The notes under the pieces are model-generated. The model saw only the letters and a list, made by a program, of their open reading frames with translations, was not told the origin of the DNA and ran no database searches. Shown piece by piece: positions 1-9,793 of a DNA stretch of 64,000 bases. The first letter of the stretch is position 1, and every line of letters starts with the position of its first letter. The stretch is from the NCBI GenBank assembly GCA_900472175.1, contig UCHD01000004.1:836726-900725 (forward strand). Direction: 5' to 3'. The translations under genes were made by a program, and so were the position numbers. This DNA comes from Hyphomicrobiales bacterium (GTDB lineage Bacteria > Pseudomonadota > Alphaproteobacteria > Rhizobiales > Rhizobiaceae).

Positions 1-157
1 CATTGCGGCGCGACTGCATATCCTGCAGCGACTGGACGAGAGAGCGGCGCTTTTCATCGAGCGAAATCAGTGCTGCCGACAGGGGCTCGGCGCCGCGCTT
101 TGCAAGTGCGGCGTCCAGGGCTTCGGCATTATCCCTAATCCATTTGATATCAAGCAT
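1..157 (-). CDS. serS: Seryl-tRNA synthetase, N-terminal fragment (cut by window edge)
   Basis: Only the first 52 codons lie in the window; the gene runs off the left edge. The N-terminus begins [10 protein letters not shown] and continues with the charged helix that opens the long antiparallel coiled-coil arm by which SerRS holds the extra arm of tRNA-Ser. The enzyme charges tRNA-Ser with serine in the cytoplasm. No catalytic motif is visible because the class II core lies outside the window. It follows tatC on the same strand after about 70 bases, which matches the tatABC-serS order common in alphaproteobacteria. The identification rests on the N-terminal sequence plus this context. Confidence 0.9.
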   Translation of the reverse strand, partial: MLDIKWIRDNAEALDAALAKRGAEPLSAALISLDEKRRSLVQSLQDMQSRRN

Positions 158-226
158 GGTCGTTCAGGTCCTGATCGGTCTTGGTAAAAACTGAGACCCG
201 AACGCATTGGCTGATACACAAGCGTA

Positions 227-1045
227 TCAGCCGGCGTTTTCCTCCGCCTCGGCAACCTCGCGCGCAGCTGCGTCGCGCGCCCGTTGCCGCTCGATGAGTC
301 GGGCCGTGTAGATGGAAATCTCGTAGAGAAGGATGGCAGGCAGGGCAAGGCCGATCTGGGATACAGGATCCGGCGGCGTCAGGATGGCGGCGGCGATGAA
401 CGCGATGACGATTGCATATTTCCGCTTTTCCTTCAGGCCATCCGCCGTGACAAAACCGACACGCGCAAGCAGCGTGGTGATAACAGGCAGCTGGAACACC
501 AGGCCGAACGCGAAGATCAGCGACATGATCAGGCTCAGATATTCCGAAACCTTAGGCAGAAGCTGGATCGACACCTGCCCGTTGCTGCCATCCTGCTGCA
601 TAGCCAGGAAGAACCACATGACCATCGGCGTGAAGAAGAAATAGACGAGACAACCACCGAGAATGAACAGGATAGGCGATGCAATCAAAAACGGCAGGAA
701 AGCCGCGCGCTCGTTCTTGTAAAGCCCGGGCGCGACGAATTTGTAGACCTGCGAGGCAATCACCGGAAACGCGATCACCAGCGCGCTGAACATCGCCACC
801 TTGATCTGGGTGAAGAAAAATTCCTGGGGCGCGGTATAGATCAGCTCAACCGATCCGTGATTGAGACCAGCCCAATCGACCGCCCATTTGAATGGCTGGA
901 CAAGGATATTGAAGATACCCTTGGCAAAATAGAAGCAGACGAGAAAGGCCACGAAGAACGCACCGACGGCCCACATCAGGCGCGCGCGCAGTTCAATCAG
1001 GTGCGCCATCAGCGGCTGGGGCTTGTCTTCGATATCGCCGCTCAT
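227..1045 (-). CDS. tatC: Sec-independent protein translocase subunit TatC
   Basis: TatC is the polytopic inner-membrane receptor that recognises twin-arginine signal peptides together with TatB. The 272-residue length is normal. The N-terminal signature HLIELR lies at residues 15-20, APQE at 72-75 and the FVAPGLYKNER loop at about 103-113, and six hydrophobic segments are visible. The C-terminal tail is charged and cytoplasmic. The ATG overlaps the tatB stop codon in an ATGA arrangement (1042-1045), so translation is probably coupled. It is the third gene of tatABC, with serS downstream. Confidence 0.98.
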   Translation of the reverse strand: MSGDIEDKPQPLMAHLIELRARLMWAVGAFFVAFLVCFYFAKGIFNILVQPFKWAVDWAGLNHGSVELIYTAPQEFFFTQIKVAMFSALVIAFPVIASQVYKFVAPGLYKNERAAFLPFLIASPILFILGGCLVYFFFTPMVMWFFLAMQQDGSNGQVSIQLLPKVSEYLSLIMSLIFAFGLVFQLPVITTLLARVGFVTADGLKEKRKYAIVIAFIAAAILTPPDPVSQIGLALPAILLYEISIYTARLIERQRARDAAAREVAEAEENAG

Positions 1046-1683
1046 GCGTCACCTTTTTTCTTCGTCGTCTTGGCAGCAGGCTTGCGGACGGCTGGCGTCA
1101 CACTGTCAGCCACTGTCGCCTTCGCCTTTTTCGCAGGCGCTTTCGCAACGGGCGAAATGGCGGCTTCGGCAACCACGGCCTTCGGCTTGGCAACCCGTTT
1201 GGCCTTCGGCTTTTCTGCAGCGGCGGCGCGGTCCATCTGCTTGGCAGCCGACGCAAGCGCTGCGGCTGAAACCGGATCGGCCTTGGGCTGATCCTGCAGT
1301 ACGGCGGCTTCGGCCGAAACAGTGGCCGGAGGGACACCGTCCGGTGACTTCGGCGCTGAATCGGTGGTGGTCGCCTTCTGCAGATCGGCCTTGATCTCGT
1401 TGCCCATCTGCCTAAGCGGGTTCATCGCCTCGCGGATGGTGTTGGCCGGATTGAGCTTCTGCGCGTCGCTCAACGTCTTTCGCACGTCGTCGAGATCGGC
1501 TTCCTTGAGGGCTTCGTCGAATTGCTGGCGGAAATCGTTCGCCATGCCGCGCATCTTCGTCATCATCTTGCCAAATGTTCGCAACATCGGCGGCAGGTCC
1601 TTCGGACCGACGACGATAATCAGAACGATGGCGATAACGACAAGCTCGGTCCAGCCGACATCAAGCATTCTCAGGAACTCCAC
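1042..1683 (-). CDS. tatB: Sec-independent protein translocase subunit TatB
   Basis: TatB pairs with TatC in the twin-arginine signal-peptide receptor of the inner membrane. Residues 12-26 form the single transmembrane helix, followed by GPKDLP (26-31) and an amphipathic helix to about residue 70. From about residue 110 the protein is a long alanine/lysine/proline-rich tail ending in a run of lysines. This makes it 213 residues, longer than E. coli TatB (171). Tails of this kind are common in rhizobial TatB and are probably disordered in the cytoplasm. It lies between tatA and tatC and overlaps tatC by four bases. Confidence 0.97.
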   Translation of the reverse strand: MEFLRMLDVGWTELVVIAIVLIIVVGPKDLPPMLRTFGKMMTKMRGMANDFRQQFDEALKEADLDDVRKTLSDAQKLNPANTIREAMNPLRQMGNEIKADLQKATTTDSAPKSPDGVPPATVSAEAAVLQDQPKADPVSAAALASAAKQMDRAAAAEKPKAKRVAKPKAVVAEAAISPVAKAPAKKAKATVADSVTPAVRKPAAKTTKKKGDA

Positions 1684-1740
1684 AAAACCGAAGGCGGCAG
1701 GGCCCGCCCAGACGGGTCAGGCCCTGAACAAAATGCATGA

Positions 1741-1947
1741 TCAGCGGACTTCGTCGGATTTGTGTTCGACCGTCTTGCCGTCGACGGTCTTGTCGGCCGA
1801 TGCCGTCTCGTCTTCAGTCATGCCCTTCTTGAAGCTCTTGATGCCCTTGGCAACATCGCCCATCAGTTCAGGGATCTTGCCACGGCCGAACAGTAGCAGA
1901 ACGACGACCAGAACGATCAGCCAATGCCAGATACTAAAGGAACCCAT
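1741..1947 (-). CDS. tatA: Sec-independent protein translocase subunit TatA
   Basis: TatA oligomers form the conduit that moves folded twin-arginine substrates across the inner membrane. The 68-residue protein has one short transmembrane helix (about 6-20), the FGRGKIPEL hinge (20-28) and an amphipathic helix ending near FKKGM (39-43), then an acidic tail. An in-frame extension to 1992 exists. I chose the ATG at 1947 because it gives the canonical TatA N-terminus and has a GGGAG-type ribosome binding site 6-8 bases upstream. First gene of tatABC. Confidence 0.97.
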   Translation of the reverse strand: MGSFSIWHWLIVLVVVLLLFGRGKIPELMGDVAKGIKSFKKGMTEDETASADKTVDGKTVEHKSDEVR

Positions 1948-2182
1948 ATTCTTACTCCCTTGAAGCCTGTAACCCCGATTTAAGATGTTCAACCATCTTT
2001 TTCAAACAGCAATCCGTTTCGCTGGTTAGCGGAAAGGCGCCCGTCGCGCAATCCTTACACCGAGACTGCGGCGGAGATACAGCCAACTGTATGAATATCC
2101 GAACTTTCCAGCGCATTCTGACGCTAAGTTCACGAGGACGTGACCCGAGAAACGATGGAAGGAACAGGAAGAAGGCGCAGCA

Positions 2183-2917
2183 CTATTCTCCATCGCCGCC
2201 CGACGGCGGCAGGAGGCCGAGTTCCTCCAGATCGAGCTGGGTGATCGGATCCTCGTCATCACCAAACCCGTCATCGCCGAGCGGCACGGGAATCTGGAAA
2301 TTTGCGGGAATACGGCCGGACAGCAGCCCTGCCCCCTTCAGTTCTTCCAGGCCCGGAAGATCGCGCAACTCCTCAAGCCCGAAGTGATCGAGGAAGTCCC
2401 GCGTGCTGCCGAACGTCACCGGTCGTCCCGGGGTCCGCCGTCGCCCGCGAAAACGGATCCAGCCCGCTTCCATCAGCACATCCAATGTCCCCTTGGATGT
2501 CTGCACACCGCGAATATCCTCGATTTCGGCCCGCGTCACCGGCTGATGATAGGCTATGATCGCCAGAACTTCGAGGGCGGCGCGCGACAGCTTGCGCACC
2601 TCGTTTTCATCGGTCTGCACAACGAAGGACAGGTCAGCAGCGGTGCGGAACGCCCAGTGATCGGCGACCTGTAACAGGTTGACGCCACGCCCGGCATAGA
2701 TGGATTTCAGCCGCATCATGATGCGGCGAACGTCCGCTCCCTGCGGCAGGCGTGCGGCGATATAGCCTTCCGAGACCGGCTGGGCAGAGGCAAACACCAG
2801 CGCTTCAGCGATGCGCTCGGCTTCCAGTTCAATGCGCGGGTCAATCAGAGGAATGGTTGTCTCTGCGCCGTCCTCGTCCTCGATCATCCCTGGCAGGCGC
2901 TCTTGCGGCTCAATCAC
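2183..2917 (-). CDS. scpB: Segregation and condensation protein B
   Basis: ScpB is the winged-helix kleisin partner that, with ScpA and SMC, forms the bacterial condensin acting in chromosome compaction and segregation. After an acidic N-terminus the sequence shows two winged-helix regions, including ALEVLAIIAYHQPVTRAEIE, which is typical of the family. An open frame extends to 3061, but the likely start is a GTG at 2917-2915. It has GGAGG six bases upstream and overlaps the scpA stop by eight bases, giving 244 residues. An ATG at 2887 (234 residues) lacks a comparable ribosome site. The 3' end is followed by a 235-base gap before tatA in which I see no gene. Confidence 0.94.
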   Translation of the reverse strand: MIEPQERLPGMIEDEDGAETTIPLIDPRIELEAERIAEALVFASAQPVSEGYIAARLPQGADVRRIMMRLKSIYAGRGVNLLQVADHWAFRTAADLSFVVQTDENEVRKLSRAALEVLAIIAYHQPVTRAEIEDIRGVQTSKGTLDVLMEAGWIRFRGRRRTPGRPVTFGSTRDFLDHFGLEELRDLPGLEELKGAGLLSGRIPANFQIPVPLGDDGFGDDEDPITQLDLEELGLLPPSGGDGE

Positions 2918-3776
2918 GCCCCGCCTCCATAGCCGCCAGTCCTTCAGGAGTGAGCGGATTTGGTCCCTGCCGCAGATAGATCGGCGCGAAGGCACCATCC
3001 TGACGGATTTCCAAGCGCCCTTCGCGCACCATTTCCAGCGAAGCCGCAAAGGAGCTGGCAATCGCCGTGGCGCGCTCCTTCGGGCTGGTCATGTACCGCA
3101 GCAGGAAATGATCGAGCGCCGTCCAGTCGACCATATCGCCGATCAGCCGCGCCAGCACGAGGCGCGCATCAGCAAGCGACCAGACCTGCCGCTTTTCGAT
3201 GGTCACCTGCATCACCGCCTCGCGCTGGCGCAGTGACGCATAGGCATTGAGCAGATCGTAGAGCGAAGCCTCGAACGCCGATTTCTTTTCGACCGGAATA
3301 TGTTCCGGCGCGCCACGGGCAAACACGTCGCGGCCAAGCCGGTTGCGGTTGATCAGGCGGGTGGCCGCCTCGCGCATCGCCTCAAGCCGCTTGAGGCGGA
3401 ACGCCAGCGCCGACGCCATCTCCTCACCGGACGGCCCTTCGTCCTTGGCCTGCTGTGGAATGAGTAGTCTTGATTTCAGGAATGCAAGCCACGCGGCCAT
3501 CACCAGATAGTCGGCAGCAAGCTCAAGCCGGATGCTGCGGGCACGCTCGATGAAGGCAATGTATTGCTCGGCCAGCGCCAGGACGGAGATACGCGAAAGA
3601 TCGACACGCTGATTGCGAGCAAGATGCAACAGCAGGTCGAGCGGGCCTTCGAAACCGGCGATATCGACGACAAGCTCTTCCTCGTGCAGGCCGCGATCGG
3701 ACGGTTCGTCCTGCCACAGAGGGTCCATCGGCGCCCGCGTCACCGGTTTCTTCTGCGTGTCGCCGGCGTTACTCAC
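2910..3776 (-). CDS. scpA: Segregation and condensation protein A (kleisin)
   Basis: ScpA is the kleisin that bridges the SMC heads and binds ScpB. The diagnostic segment FEGPLDLLLHLARNQRVDLS lies near residues 43-62 and is followed by the helical SMC-neck binding region. The C-terminal winged helix ends near EAGRD. The assigned start is GTG (3776) preceded by a purine-rich AGGG. An ATG at 3728 would remove 16 poorly conserved residues and is a possible alternative. It lies 33 bases after nagZ and overlaps scpB, the usual alphaproteobacterial nagZ-scpA-scpB order. Confidence 0.95.
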   Translation of the reverse strand: MSNAGDTQKKPVTRAPMDPLWQDEPSDRGLHEEELVVDIAGFEGPLDLLLHLARNQRVDLSRISVLALAEQYIAFIERARSIRLELAADYLVMAAWLAFLKSRLLIPQQAKDEGPSGEEMASALAFRLKRLEAMREAATRLINRNRLGRDVFARGAPEHIPVEKKSAFEASLYDLLNAYASLRQREAVMQVTIEKRQVWSLADARLVLARLIGDMVDWTALDHFLLRYMTSPKERATAIASSFAASLEMVREGRLEIRQDGAFAPIYLRQGPNPLTPEGLAAMEAGRD

Positions 3777-3809
3777 GATTGCCCTGCCCCTGAAATCAGC
3801 CCATGCCCC

Positions 3810-4826
3810 CTATACGATGGCCAGCATGCCGTTAAACTCGTCGCGCAGCGCTGCCTCGTCAGAGGCGTCGGGCTTGGCAAAACCAGCTTCGACAGCCTTC
3901 ACACGCCGCAGCCTGTCTCCGGAAATGGCCGGCACGACCCGCGCTACCTGATGCATTTCATCCATGATGCCATGGCAATGCAACACCAGATCGAGCCCGG
4001 CAGCAATAATGCCGCGTGCCCGCGTTTCGATATCGCCCGCCAGCGCATTCATCGAGACGTCGTCCGACATCAGTAAGCCGTCAAAACCGATATGGCCACG
4101 GATGACATCGCGCACCACCTTGGCCGAGGTCGTTGCCGGATTGTCTGGATCGATGGCGGTGAAAACGATATGGGCCGACATGCCCATCAGTTCGTCCTTC
4201 ATCGCCACGAAAGGCAGGAAGTCGCTCTTGGCCAGTTCGTCGAAGGAAACGTCGACCACCGGCAGCTTGTGATGCGAATCGACAAAGGCCCGGCCATGGC
4301 CCGGCATATGCTTCATCACCGGCAGCATGCCGCCGGCCTTGAGGCCAGCCGACGCAGCGGCGCCGATTTCGGCAACGGCGCGCGGATCGTAGCCGTAAGC
4401 GCGATTGCCGATGACATCGCTGCTGCCTTCGATCGGCACATCCAACACCGGCAGGCAATCGATGGTAATGCCGAATCGCATCAGGTCGAACGCATGCAGG
4501 CGCGACATCAGCCAGGCCGCACGCAGGCCCTGTTCGCGATCACGGCGATAGATTTCTCCGATGGCAGCACCATTGGGATACTGCGCCACGATCGGCGGGC
4601 GGATGCGCTGGACGCGGCCACCTTCCTGGTCGATCAGCACCGGCGCATCGGGATTGCCGATGCTGTCGCGCAAGGACGCCGTCAGATCGGCGATCTGGTT
4701 GGCTTCGCCAATATTGCGTCCGAACAGAATGAAGCCCCACGGACGCTCATCCGCAAAGAAAGCCTTTTCGTCCGGGGTGATGCTCAGGCCTTTGCAGCCC
4801 GAAATGAATGCTTTTGATTCGGTCAT
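3810..4826 (-). CDS. nagZ: Beta-N-acetylhexosaminidase (peptidoglycan recycling)
   Basis: NagZ is a cytoplasmic glycoside hydrolase family 3 enzyme that removes N-acetylglucosamine from anhydro-muropeptides during wall recycling. Its products feed AmpR-type sensing where that exists. The 338 residues show DQEGGRVQR (66-74), the family loop KHMPGHG (172-178) with the following Asp-Ser-His (183-185) that carries the acid/base dyad, and MSDD (about 253-256) with the nucleophilic aspartate. No signal peptide is visible. It starts after an intrinsic terminator that ends the SPOR-domain gene, so it probably has its own promoter in 4827-4918. It leads into scpA. Confidence 0.96.
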   Translation of the reverse strand: MTESKAFISGCKGLSITPDEKAFFADERPWGFILFGRNIGEANQIADLTASLRDSIGNPDAPVLIDQEGGRVQRIRPPIVAQYPNGAAIGEIYRRDREQGLRAAWLMSRLHAFDLMRFGITIDCLPVLDVPIEGSSDVIGNRAYGYDPRAVAEIGAAASAGLKAGGMLPVMKHMPGHGRAFVDSHHKLPVVDVSFDELAKSDFLPFVAMKDELMGMSAHIVFTAIDPDNPATTSAKVVRDVIRGHIGFDGLLMSDDVSMNALAGDIETRARGIIAAGLDLVLHCHGIMDEMHQVARVVPAISGDRLRRVKAVEAGFAKPDASDEAALRDEFNGMLAIV

Positions 4827-4918
4827 GCCGCATGATAGCCGCAGCCCCCGGCAACGCGAAAGCCGGTTTCTTGTCTTGTCTCAGCATTCGCAGCATTTGC
4901 GGCCAGCTTCGAACATGA

Positions 4919-4946
4919 AAAAGGCGCGACCATGGCCGCGCCTTTT
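4919..4946 (-). terminator. Intrinsic terminator after the SPOR-domain gene
   Basis: A perfect 10-bp inverted repeat (4919-4928 with 4937-4946, arm AAAAGGCGCG) has an 8-base loop and ends in a T-rich arm on the minus strand. It lies about 20 bases after the SPOR-domain stop codon and separates that gene from nagZ. Its symmetry could let it work in both directions. Confidence 0.8.
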
Positions 4947-4968
4947 GTAGGCTGGTCGTTGGACCAGA

Positions 4969-7866
4969 TTATCGTGTCACGAGGCAGCTGCCGCCGGCGC
5001 TCTTGTACTGTGCGCACATCGCATTGGCGGCGTCGCGGGAGCCTGCCGGAATACGAACCCGGTAGTAGGTGCCCTTGCCTGCGATCTCGGCCTTCTTGAT
5101 ATCGACACCCTTGCCGCCGATCACGCTGCCGAACTTGCCGGAGAGCGTCTTGTAGGACGTCTGGGCTTCGGCTTCGGACGGCAGCGATGCGATCTGGATC
5201 ACATAGGTACCGGGCGCAATCGAGGCTGTCTCGACCGGCTTTGCTTCCGCAGTTGGCTGGGTTGCAGCGATATCGGACTTGAACGTATCGACAACCTTCT
5301 GCTCTGCGGCCGGACGCGTCTGCGGTAGCGGGTTCGCATCGGCTACATCCGTCGTCTTGACGGGGCGGACCGGCGCGGTTTCATCAACCGATGCGGCAGC
5401 CACCTGCGCAAGCGCGCTCTTCTGCCCCTGCTCGGCAAGCTGCTCGGTCACTGGCTGCGACTTCGGCGTCGAAGCGGTCTCGATCGGCTTGGTCAAGGTC
5501 GTCGTCTTGACGACATTCACCTGCGGATCGCCATTGTTGGCGGCAACGTTCGTCTGAGGTTCGGCCACCGGCTCCTCGCGGGCCACCAGCGTGCCGTCAG
5601 GCTTGACGATCATCGTGCGCACCTTGCGCGGCGACACGGCGGGCGACTGCTCTGCGTCGGCCGTCATATTGTCGGCCGTCTGGCCGTCAGGCAAAAGCCG
5701 GGCGCTGCCGTCGTCGTCCGTCGGCATCACGCCCGGAAGATCGTCATCGGCGCCTTCATTCGGCAGGTTTTCCGGCGTCAGCGTCCGCTGAACCACGTCG
5801 ATCGGCTCCTCGGTGGAGGAAACCAGCGTCCCCTGCTGGGGCGTCGTGTCCTGCGCACCGGCTACGCGGTCATAAACGGCCTTGTCCTGGTTCGGAACGG
5901 TCTTGCCGCCCTTTTCTACCGGCACCATCTTGACCGGCGTCTTGTCCGCCAGGATGATTTTCGGCTCGCCACCCGAAAGCGCCGAACCTGTTCCACCCAT
6001 GAAGGCATAGACGCCAACGCCGCCGAAGATCGCCAGACCGGCAACGGTCGCGGCAAGCAGCGCGAGGCGGCGGCGGCCGGAACCGCGACGCTCGTCGTCG
6101 TAATCGTTATTGGCGGCATAGCCGGAACCGACGGCAAGACGGTCGGAGGACGGATCATCGCCCTGCGGCTGGGTGAGCGAGCGGCGGAAATCCTCTTCCA
6201 TGGCCTTTTCGAACTCGTCGAAATCCTCTTCGACGCGGACATTGGACGACTGGGCAGGTGCTGCGGCTTGTGCCGCATTCGCGCTGCGGTCGATGCTCTG
6301 TGCATTGCTGCCGGGAGCGGCAAAAAGCTGGGCCATTTCAGCGTCGATGTCGAGATCGTAATCCGGATGATGAACAGCCGGACGCTCCTGCTCGACAACA
6401 GGCAATTGCGGAACATTGAGATCGGCGATCGCCGTCAGGCTTTCCTCGGTTTCGGCAATCATCGACGGATCGAAGGCCAGAACGCTTTCCGGTTCCTCGC
6501 GAACCTCTTCAAGGAATTCGGGAAGATGGTCCGCAGGCTGGGCAACGGAGATGACGGGAACAACGACCGTTGCCACTGCAGCAGGCGCAGGCGCAACAAA
6601 GGCGGGTACCTGAGCCGCAGGCTCAAACTCCGAGGCATCGATATCCAGATTGATATCCATATCGGAAAGATCGAGTTCGAACGTATCGAGATCGAATTCC
6701 GGCTCTGCCTGGACTGGCGGCTTCAAAGCAGCGGCGGCTTCAACCACGACGGGTTCGGCAGCCACGGCCGGCGGCTGATAGACAGCCTCAGCCACAACGG
6801 CGGCCACCGGCGCAGCTACGACGGCTGCAGCCAACGGCGTTGCGTAGGCCTTCTGAGACGAGGCCCCATTGTTCGAAGCGACCGGTGTGGCACGGCTGAA
6901 TGTCGGCGTGAACGGGTAGTTGACCTTACGCGCGGTCTCCGCCGGAGCGGCAACCGCAGTCTCTGCCTTTGGCGGGACTGGAAAACGCTCGATATCGGCC
7001 AACAGGGCGTCGATGCCATGTGTATCAGACGGCGAAATAACGATATCGCCGGATACGGGTGCCGGCGCATCCTGCCATTCCGGCAATTCGGCCTGCATCA
7101 AAACGTCCGGTTCGGCAACGGGCTGCGCGGCTTCGAAATAGCCTGCCGGTTCGGCCGCAACCGGAATTTCGGGCACGGACGGAACAGCGACCGGCTCAGC
7201 AAAAGCAGCGGCGGAAAAATCTTGTTCCGGCTCAAAATGAGACACCGGGCGCGTTTCCACGTGAGGCGCTTCGATCTGCACGTCTTCAGAACTGATCGAA
7301 AGTTCAAGCTCCCGCTCGAGGTCGGCGCCGTCAAAAACCGGCTCGCTCCACTGCTCAACCGCCCAGCCATTATCGGCTTCCGGCGCAAGCGCCTGCGGTT
7401 CCCGCGGCCAGGAACTTGTCAGGGAATGCTCCTGCGCACTCGCATCGAGCGAAAAGCCCTGTTCGAAAACCGGCTGCTCAATGGCAACCGGCTCGATGTG
7501 TGCGGCCGGCGCAGCCATTTCGGCGGCTTGGTATTCGGCGGCAGGTTGCTCGGCGGGATGCGCAACGGCGAAATCATCCTCAAGCGGCGCGAAGGCGACA
7601 GGCTCGACGGCACGAACGGCCGGAGCCACCTGCGGCGCATCGTAAAAGTCGAATTCGCGCAGGAGCTCGTCTTCGAGATCGAGAACCGGCTCGGGAGGCG
7701 CGGCCTCCCTGCTCACCATCTCGCGATGACGTTCCAGTTCCTGCAACTGCTGGACCGCCGGCCGATTGTCATAGCCGACGATGCGGGCGAGTTCTGCCAA
7801 GGGATCATCATCCGCCAAAACGTTGAAATCCGCAGCCCCGCTTCGTGCCAATTGTTTGTCTGCCAT
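4969..7866 (-). CDS. Large SPOR-domain inner-membrane protein
   Basis: This 965-residue protein has three zones. Residues 1 to about 594 are an acidic, Ala/Pro/Glu/Val-rich, low-complexity cytoplasmic region. One transmembrane helix follows at about 595-622, preceded by arginines that suggest a cytoplasmic N-terminus. A Pro/Thr-rich periplasmic linker then leads to a C-terminal SPOR domain (about 885-965, YVIQIASLPSEAEA onward). SPOR domains bind denuded peptidoglycan at division sites, so a role in cell division or pole maturation is likely but not proven. I chose ATG 7866; a GTG at 7875 would add three residues. It lies between argS and nagZ, its usual place in Rhizobiales. The exact function is not known to me. 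Confidence 0.9.
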   Translation of the reverse strand: MADKQLARSGAADFNVLADDDPLAELARIVGYDNRPAVQQLQELERHREMVSREAAPPEPVLDLEDELLREFDFYDAPQVAPAVRAVEPVAFAPLEDDFAVAHPAEQPAAEYQAAEMAAPAAHIEPVAIEQPVFEQGFSLDASAQEHSLTSSWPREPQALAPEADNGWAVEQWSEPVFDGADLERELELSISSEDVQIEAPHVETRPVSHFEPEQDFSAAAFAEPVAVPSVPEIPVAAEPAGYFEAAQPVAEPDVLMQAELPEWQDAPAPVSGDIVISPSDTHGIDALLADIERFPVPPKAETAVAAPAETARKVNYPFTPTFSRATPVASNNGASSQKAYATPLAAAVVAAPVAAVVAEAVYQPPAVAAEPVVVEAAAALKPPVQAEPEFDLDTFELDLSDMDINLDIDASEFEPAAQVPAFVAPAPAAVATVVVPVISVAQPADHLPEFLEEVREEPESVLAFDPSMIAETEESLTAIADLNVPQLPVVEQERPAVHHPDYDLDIDAEMAQLFAAPGSNAQSIDRSANAAQAAAPAQSSNVRVEEDFDEFEKAMEEDFRRSLTQPQGDDPSSDRLAVGSGYAANNDYDDERRGSGRRRLALLAATVAGLAIFGGVGVYAFMGGTGSALSGGEPKIILADKTPVKMVPVEKGGKTVPNQDKAVYDRVAGAQDTTPQQGTLVSSTEEPIDVVQRTLTPENLPNEGADDDLPGVMPTDDDGSARLLPDGQTADNMTADAEQSPAVSPRKVRTMIVKPDGTLVAREEPVAEPQTNVAANNGDPQVNVVKTTTLTKPIETASTPKSQPVTEQLAEQGQKSALAQVAAASVDETAPVRPVKTTDVADANPLPQTRPAAEQKVVDTFKSDIAATQPTAEAKPVETASIAPGTYVIQIASLPSEAEAQTSYKTLSGKFGSVIGGKGVDIKKAEIAGKGTYYRVRIPAGSRDAANAMCAQYKSAGGSCLVTR

Positions 7867-7927
7867 GCGCTCCACTCACAATACTAGCCAGTCAATGCCA
7901 GTTCATTGTGGGTAAATGGTGACAATA

Positions 7928-9697
7928 CTATCGCATCTCATTTGGTGCATCGGTACCTGTAATTGACAGGCCCGACTTCAACACCGAGGCGACAGCATGC
8001 ACCAGCCCAAGTCTGGCAATGGTCAATTCTCCATTTTTATCGTTAACAAAACGTAATTCCGGAGACTCTTTACCTTTATTCCAGTGCGCGTGGAAGGCGC
8101 TGGCAAGATCATAAAGGTAAAATGCGATCCTATGGGGCTCCTGGGACAGTGCTGCAGCCTCGATAATACGCGGATATTCTGCCAGCTTAGCAACCAGCTG
8201 CAGCTCGTTCGAATCAGAGATGTTGCCATTGATGGCACCGGCGAGATCAGCGGTGGCGAAATCGATGTCCGGAAACGCCGCCGCCGCCTGCCGGAAAACA
8301 GACATGCAGCGCGCATGCGCGTATTGCACGTAGAAGACCGGATTGTCCTTCGACTGTTCCGTCACCTTGGCAAAGTCAAAGTCGAGCGGTTCGGAACTCT
8401 TGCGGTAGATCATCATGAACCGCACCGAATCGCGGCCGACTTCCTCGACGACATCCCGCAGGGTGACGAAATCACCCGAACGCTTCGACATTTTTACCGG
8501 CTCGCCGTCACGATAGAGCTTGACCAGCTGGCAAAGCAGCACCGTCAGCTTCGACGCACCACCGGATACGGCCCGCGCCACAGCCTCCAGCCGTTTGACA
8601 TAGCCGCCATGATCGGCGCCGAGGACATAGATCATCTCGTTGAAACCGCGATCGAACTTGTCCTTGAAATAGGCAACGTCGGCGGCGAAATAGGTGTAGG
8701 AGCCATCCGACTTGATCAATGGCCGGTCGATATCGTCGCCAACCTCGGTCGAACGGAACAATGTCTGCTCGCGGTCTTCCCAATCCTCCGGCGACTGTCC
8801 CTTCGGCGGCGGCAATGTCCCCTTGTAGACATGCCCCTTATACGTCAGGTCGTTGATGGCGTTGCGAATAGGCGTCGCGCCATCCGCATGCAGCGTGCGC
8901 TCGGAGAAGAACACGTCGTGATGAACGTTGAGAGCCGCCAGGTCCTCGCGGATCATCGCCATCATCGCGGCCATGGTCAGTTCCTTGACGAGCGGCATCC
9001 ACTTGTCTTCCGGCATGATCCGCAGGCTCGAGCCATATTCGGCAACCAGCGCCTCGCCGACCGGCACGAGATAATCGCCGGGATAGAGCCCTGCCGGGAT
9101 CTCGCCGATCTTTTCACCCAGTGCCTCGCGATAGCGCAGGAAGGCCGAGCGGGCGAGCGTATCGATCTGCGAGCCGGCGTCGTTGATGTAGTATTCCTTG
9201 GTCACCTCGTAACCGGAGAACTTGAGCAGGTTGGCAAGGGTGTCGCCGACAACGGCGCCACGGCAGTGGCCAACATGCATCGGACCGGTCGGATTGGCAG
9301 ATACATATTCGACATTGACCTTGCGGCCAGCCCCGACGGCACTCTTGCCATAATCGGTGCCTTCGGCGACCATCGCGGTCAGCAGCTTTTGCCAATAGGC
9401 GATCGAAAGCTTGACGTTAATGAAGCCCGGGCCAGCGACCGAAACGCCGATAACTTCCGGGTCTTCCTGCAGCTTGGCGACGATCTGATCGGCCAGCGCG
9501 CGCGGATTGGTGCCGAGCGCCTTGGCCAGCACCATTGCGGCATTGGTCGCGACATCGCCATGGCTGGCATCGCGCGGCGATTCCACGCTGATCCGGCTGA
9601 AATCGAGCGATGATCGGTTTTCACGCACGATATCAAGTGCTTCAAGCACGTTCTTAATTCTTGATCCGAAGTCAGTGAAAAGATTCATGGCACCCAT
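7928..9697 (-). CDS. argS: Arginyl-tRNA synthetase
   Basis: ArgRS is the class I enzyme that charges tRNA-Arg. It shows the N-terminal Add-1 domain, the HIGH-type motif HVGH (141-144) inside [12 protein letters not shown], the KMSKR motif near residue 400, and the C-terminal DALR anticodon-binding domain ending near position 7928. The length of 589 residues is normal. ATG 9697 has GGAG eight bases upstream. A second in-frame ATG at 9688 gives the MNLFTDF start seen in relatives but has a weaker site, so a three-residue difference is possible. It lies between dgt and the SPOR-domain gene, on the same strand. Confidence 0.97.
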   Translation of the reverse strand: MGAMNLFTDFGSRIKNVLEALDIVRENRSSLDFSRISVESPRDASHGDVATNAAMVLAKALGTNPRALADQIVAKLQEDPEVIGVSVAGPGFINVKLSIAYWQKLLTAMVAEGTDYGKSAVGAGRKVNVEYVSANPTGPMHVGHCRGAVVGDTLANLLKFSGYEVTKEYYINDAGSQIDTLARSAFLRYREALGEKIGEIPAGLYPGDYLVPVGEALVAEYGSSLRIMPEDKWMPLVKELTMAAMMAMIREDLAALNVHHDVFFSERTLHADGATPIRNAINDLTYKGHVYKGTLPPPKGQSPEDWEDREQTLFRSTEVGDDIDRPLIKSDGSYTYFAADVAYFKDKFDRGFNEMIYVLGADHGGYVKRLEAVARAVSGGASKLTVLLCQLVKLYRDGEPVKMSKRSGDFVTLRDVVEEVGRDSVRFMMIYRKSSEPLDFDFAKVTEQSKDNPVFYVQYAHARCMSVFRQAAAAFPDIDFATADLAGAINGNISDSNELQLVAKLAEYPRIIEAAALSQEPHRIAFYLYDLASAFHAHWNKGKESPELRFVNDKNGELTIARLGLVHAVASVLKSGLSITGTDAPNEMR

Positions 9698-9793
9698 CCG
9701 CTCAGCTCCGCCCGAAGGCGCGAGGCCGCGTTCCTATCGTTCATATCAACGGCAACCCGATACAGTCGATGCTGCCGCCAACCGGCGCGGTGA

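Noticed and set aside
6268..7887. A 539-codon plus-strand open frame opposite the SPOR-domain gene
   Set aside because: Arg/His/Gly-rich composition typical of antisense frames, no family resemblance, and the minus strand has a good SPOR architecture.
8084..9613. A 509-codon plus-strand open frame opposite argS
   Set aside because: Antisense shadow of a conserved synthetase; no ribosome site and no domain.
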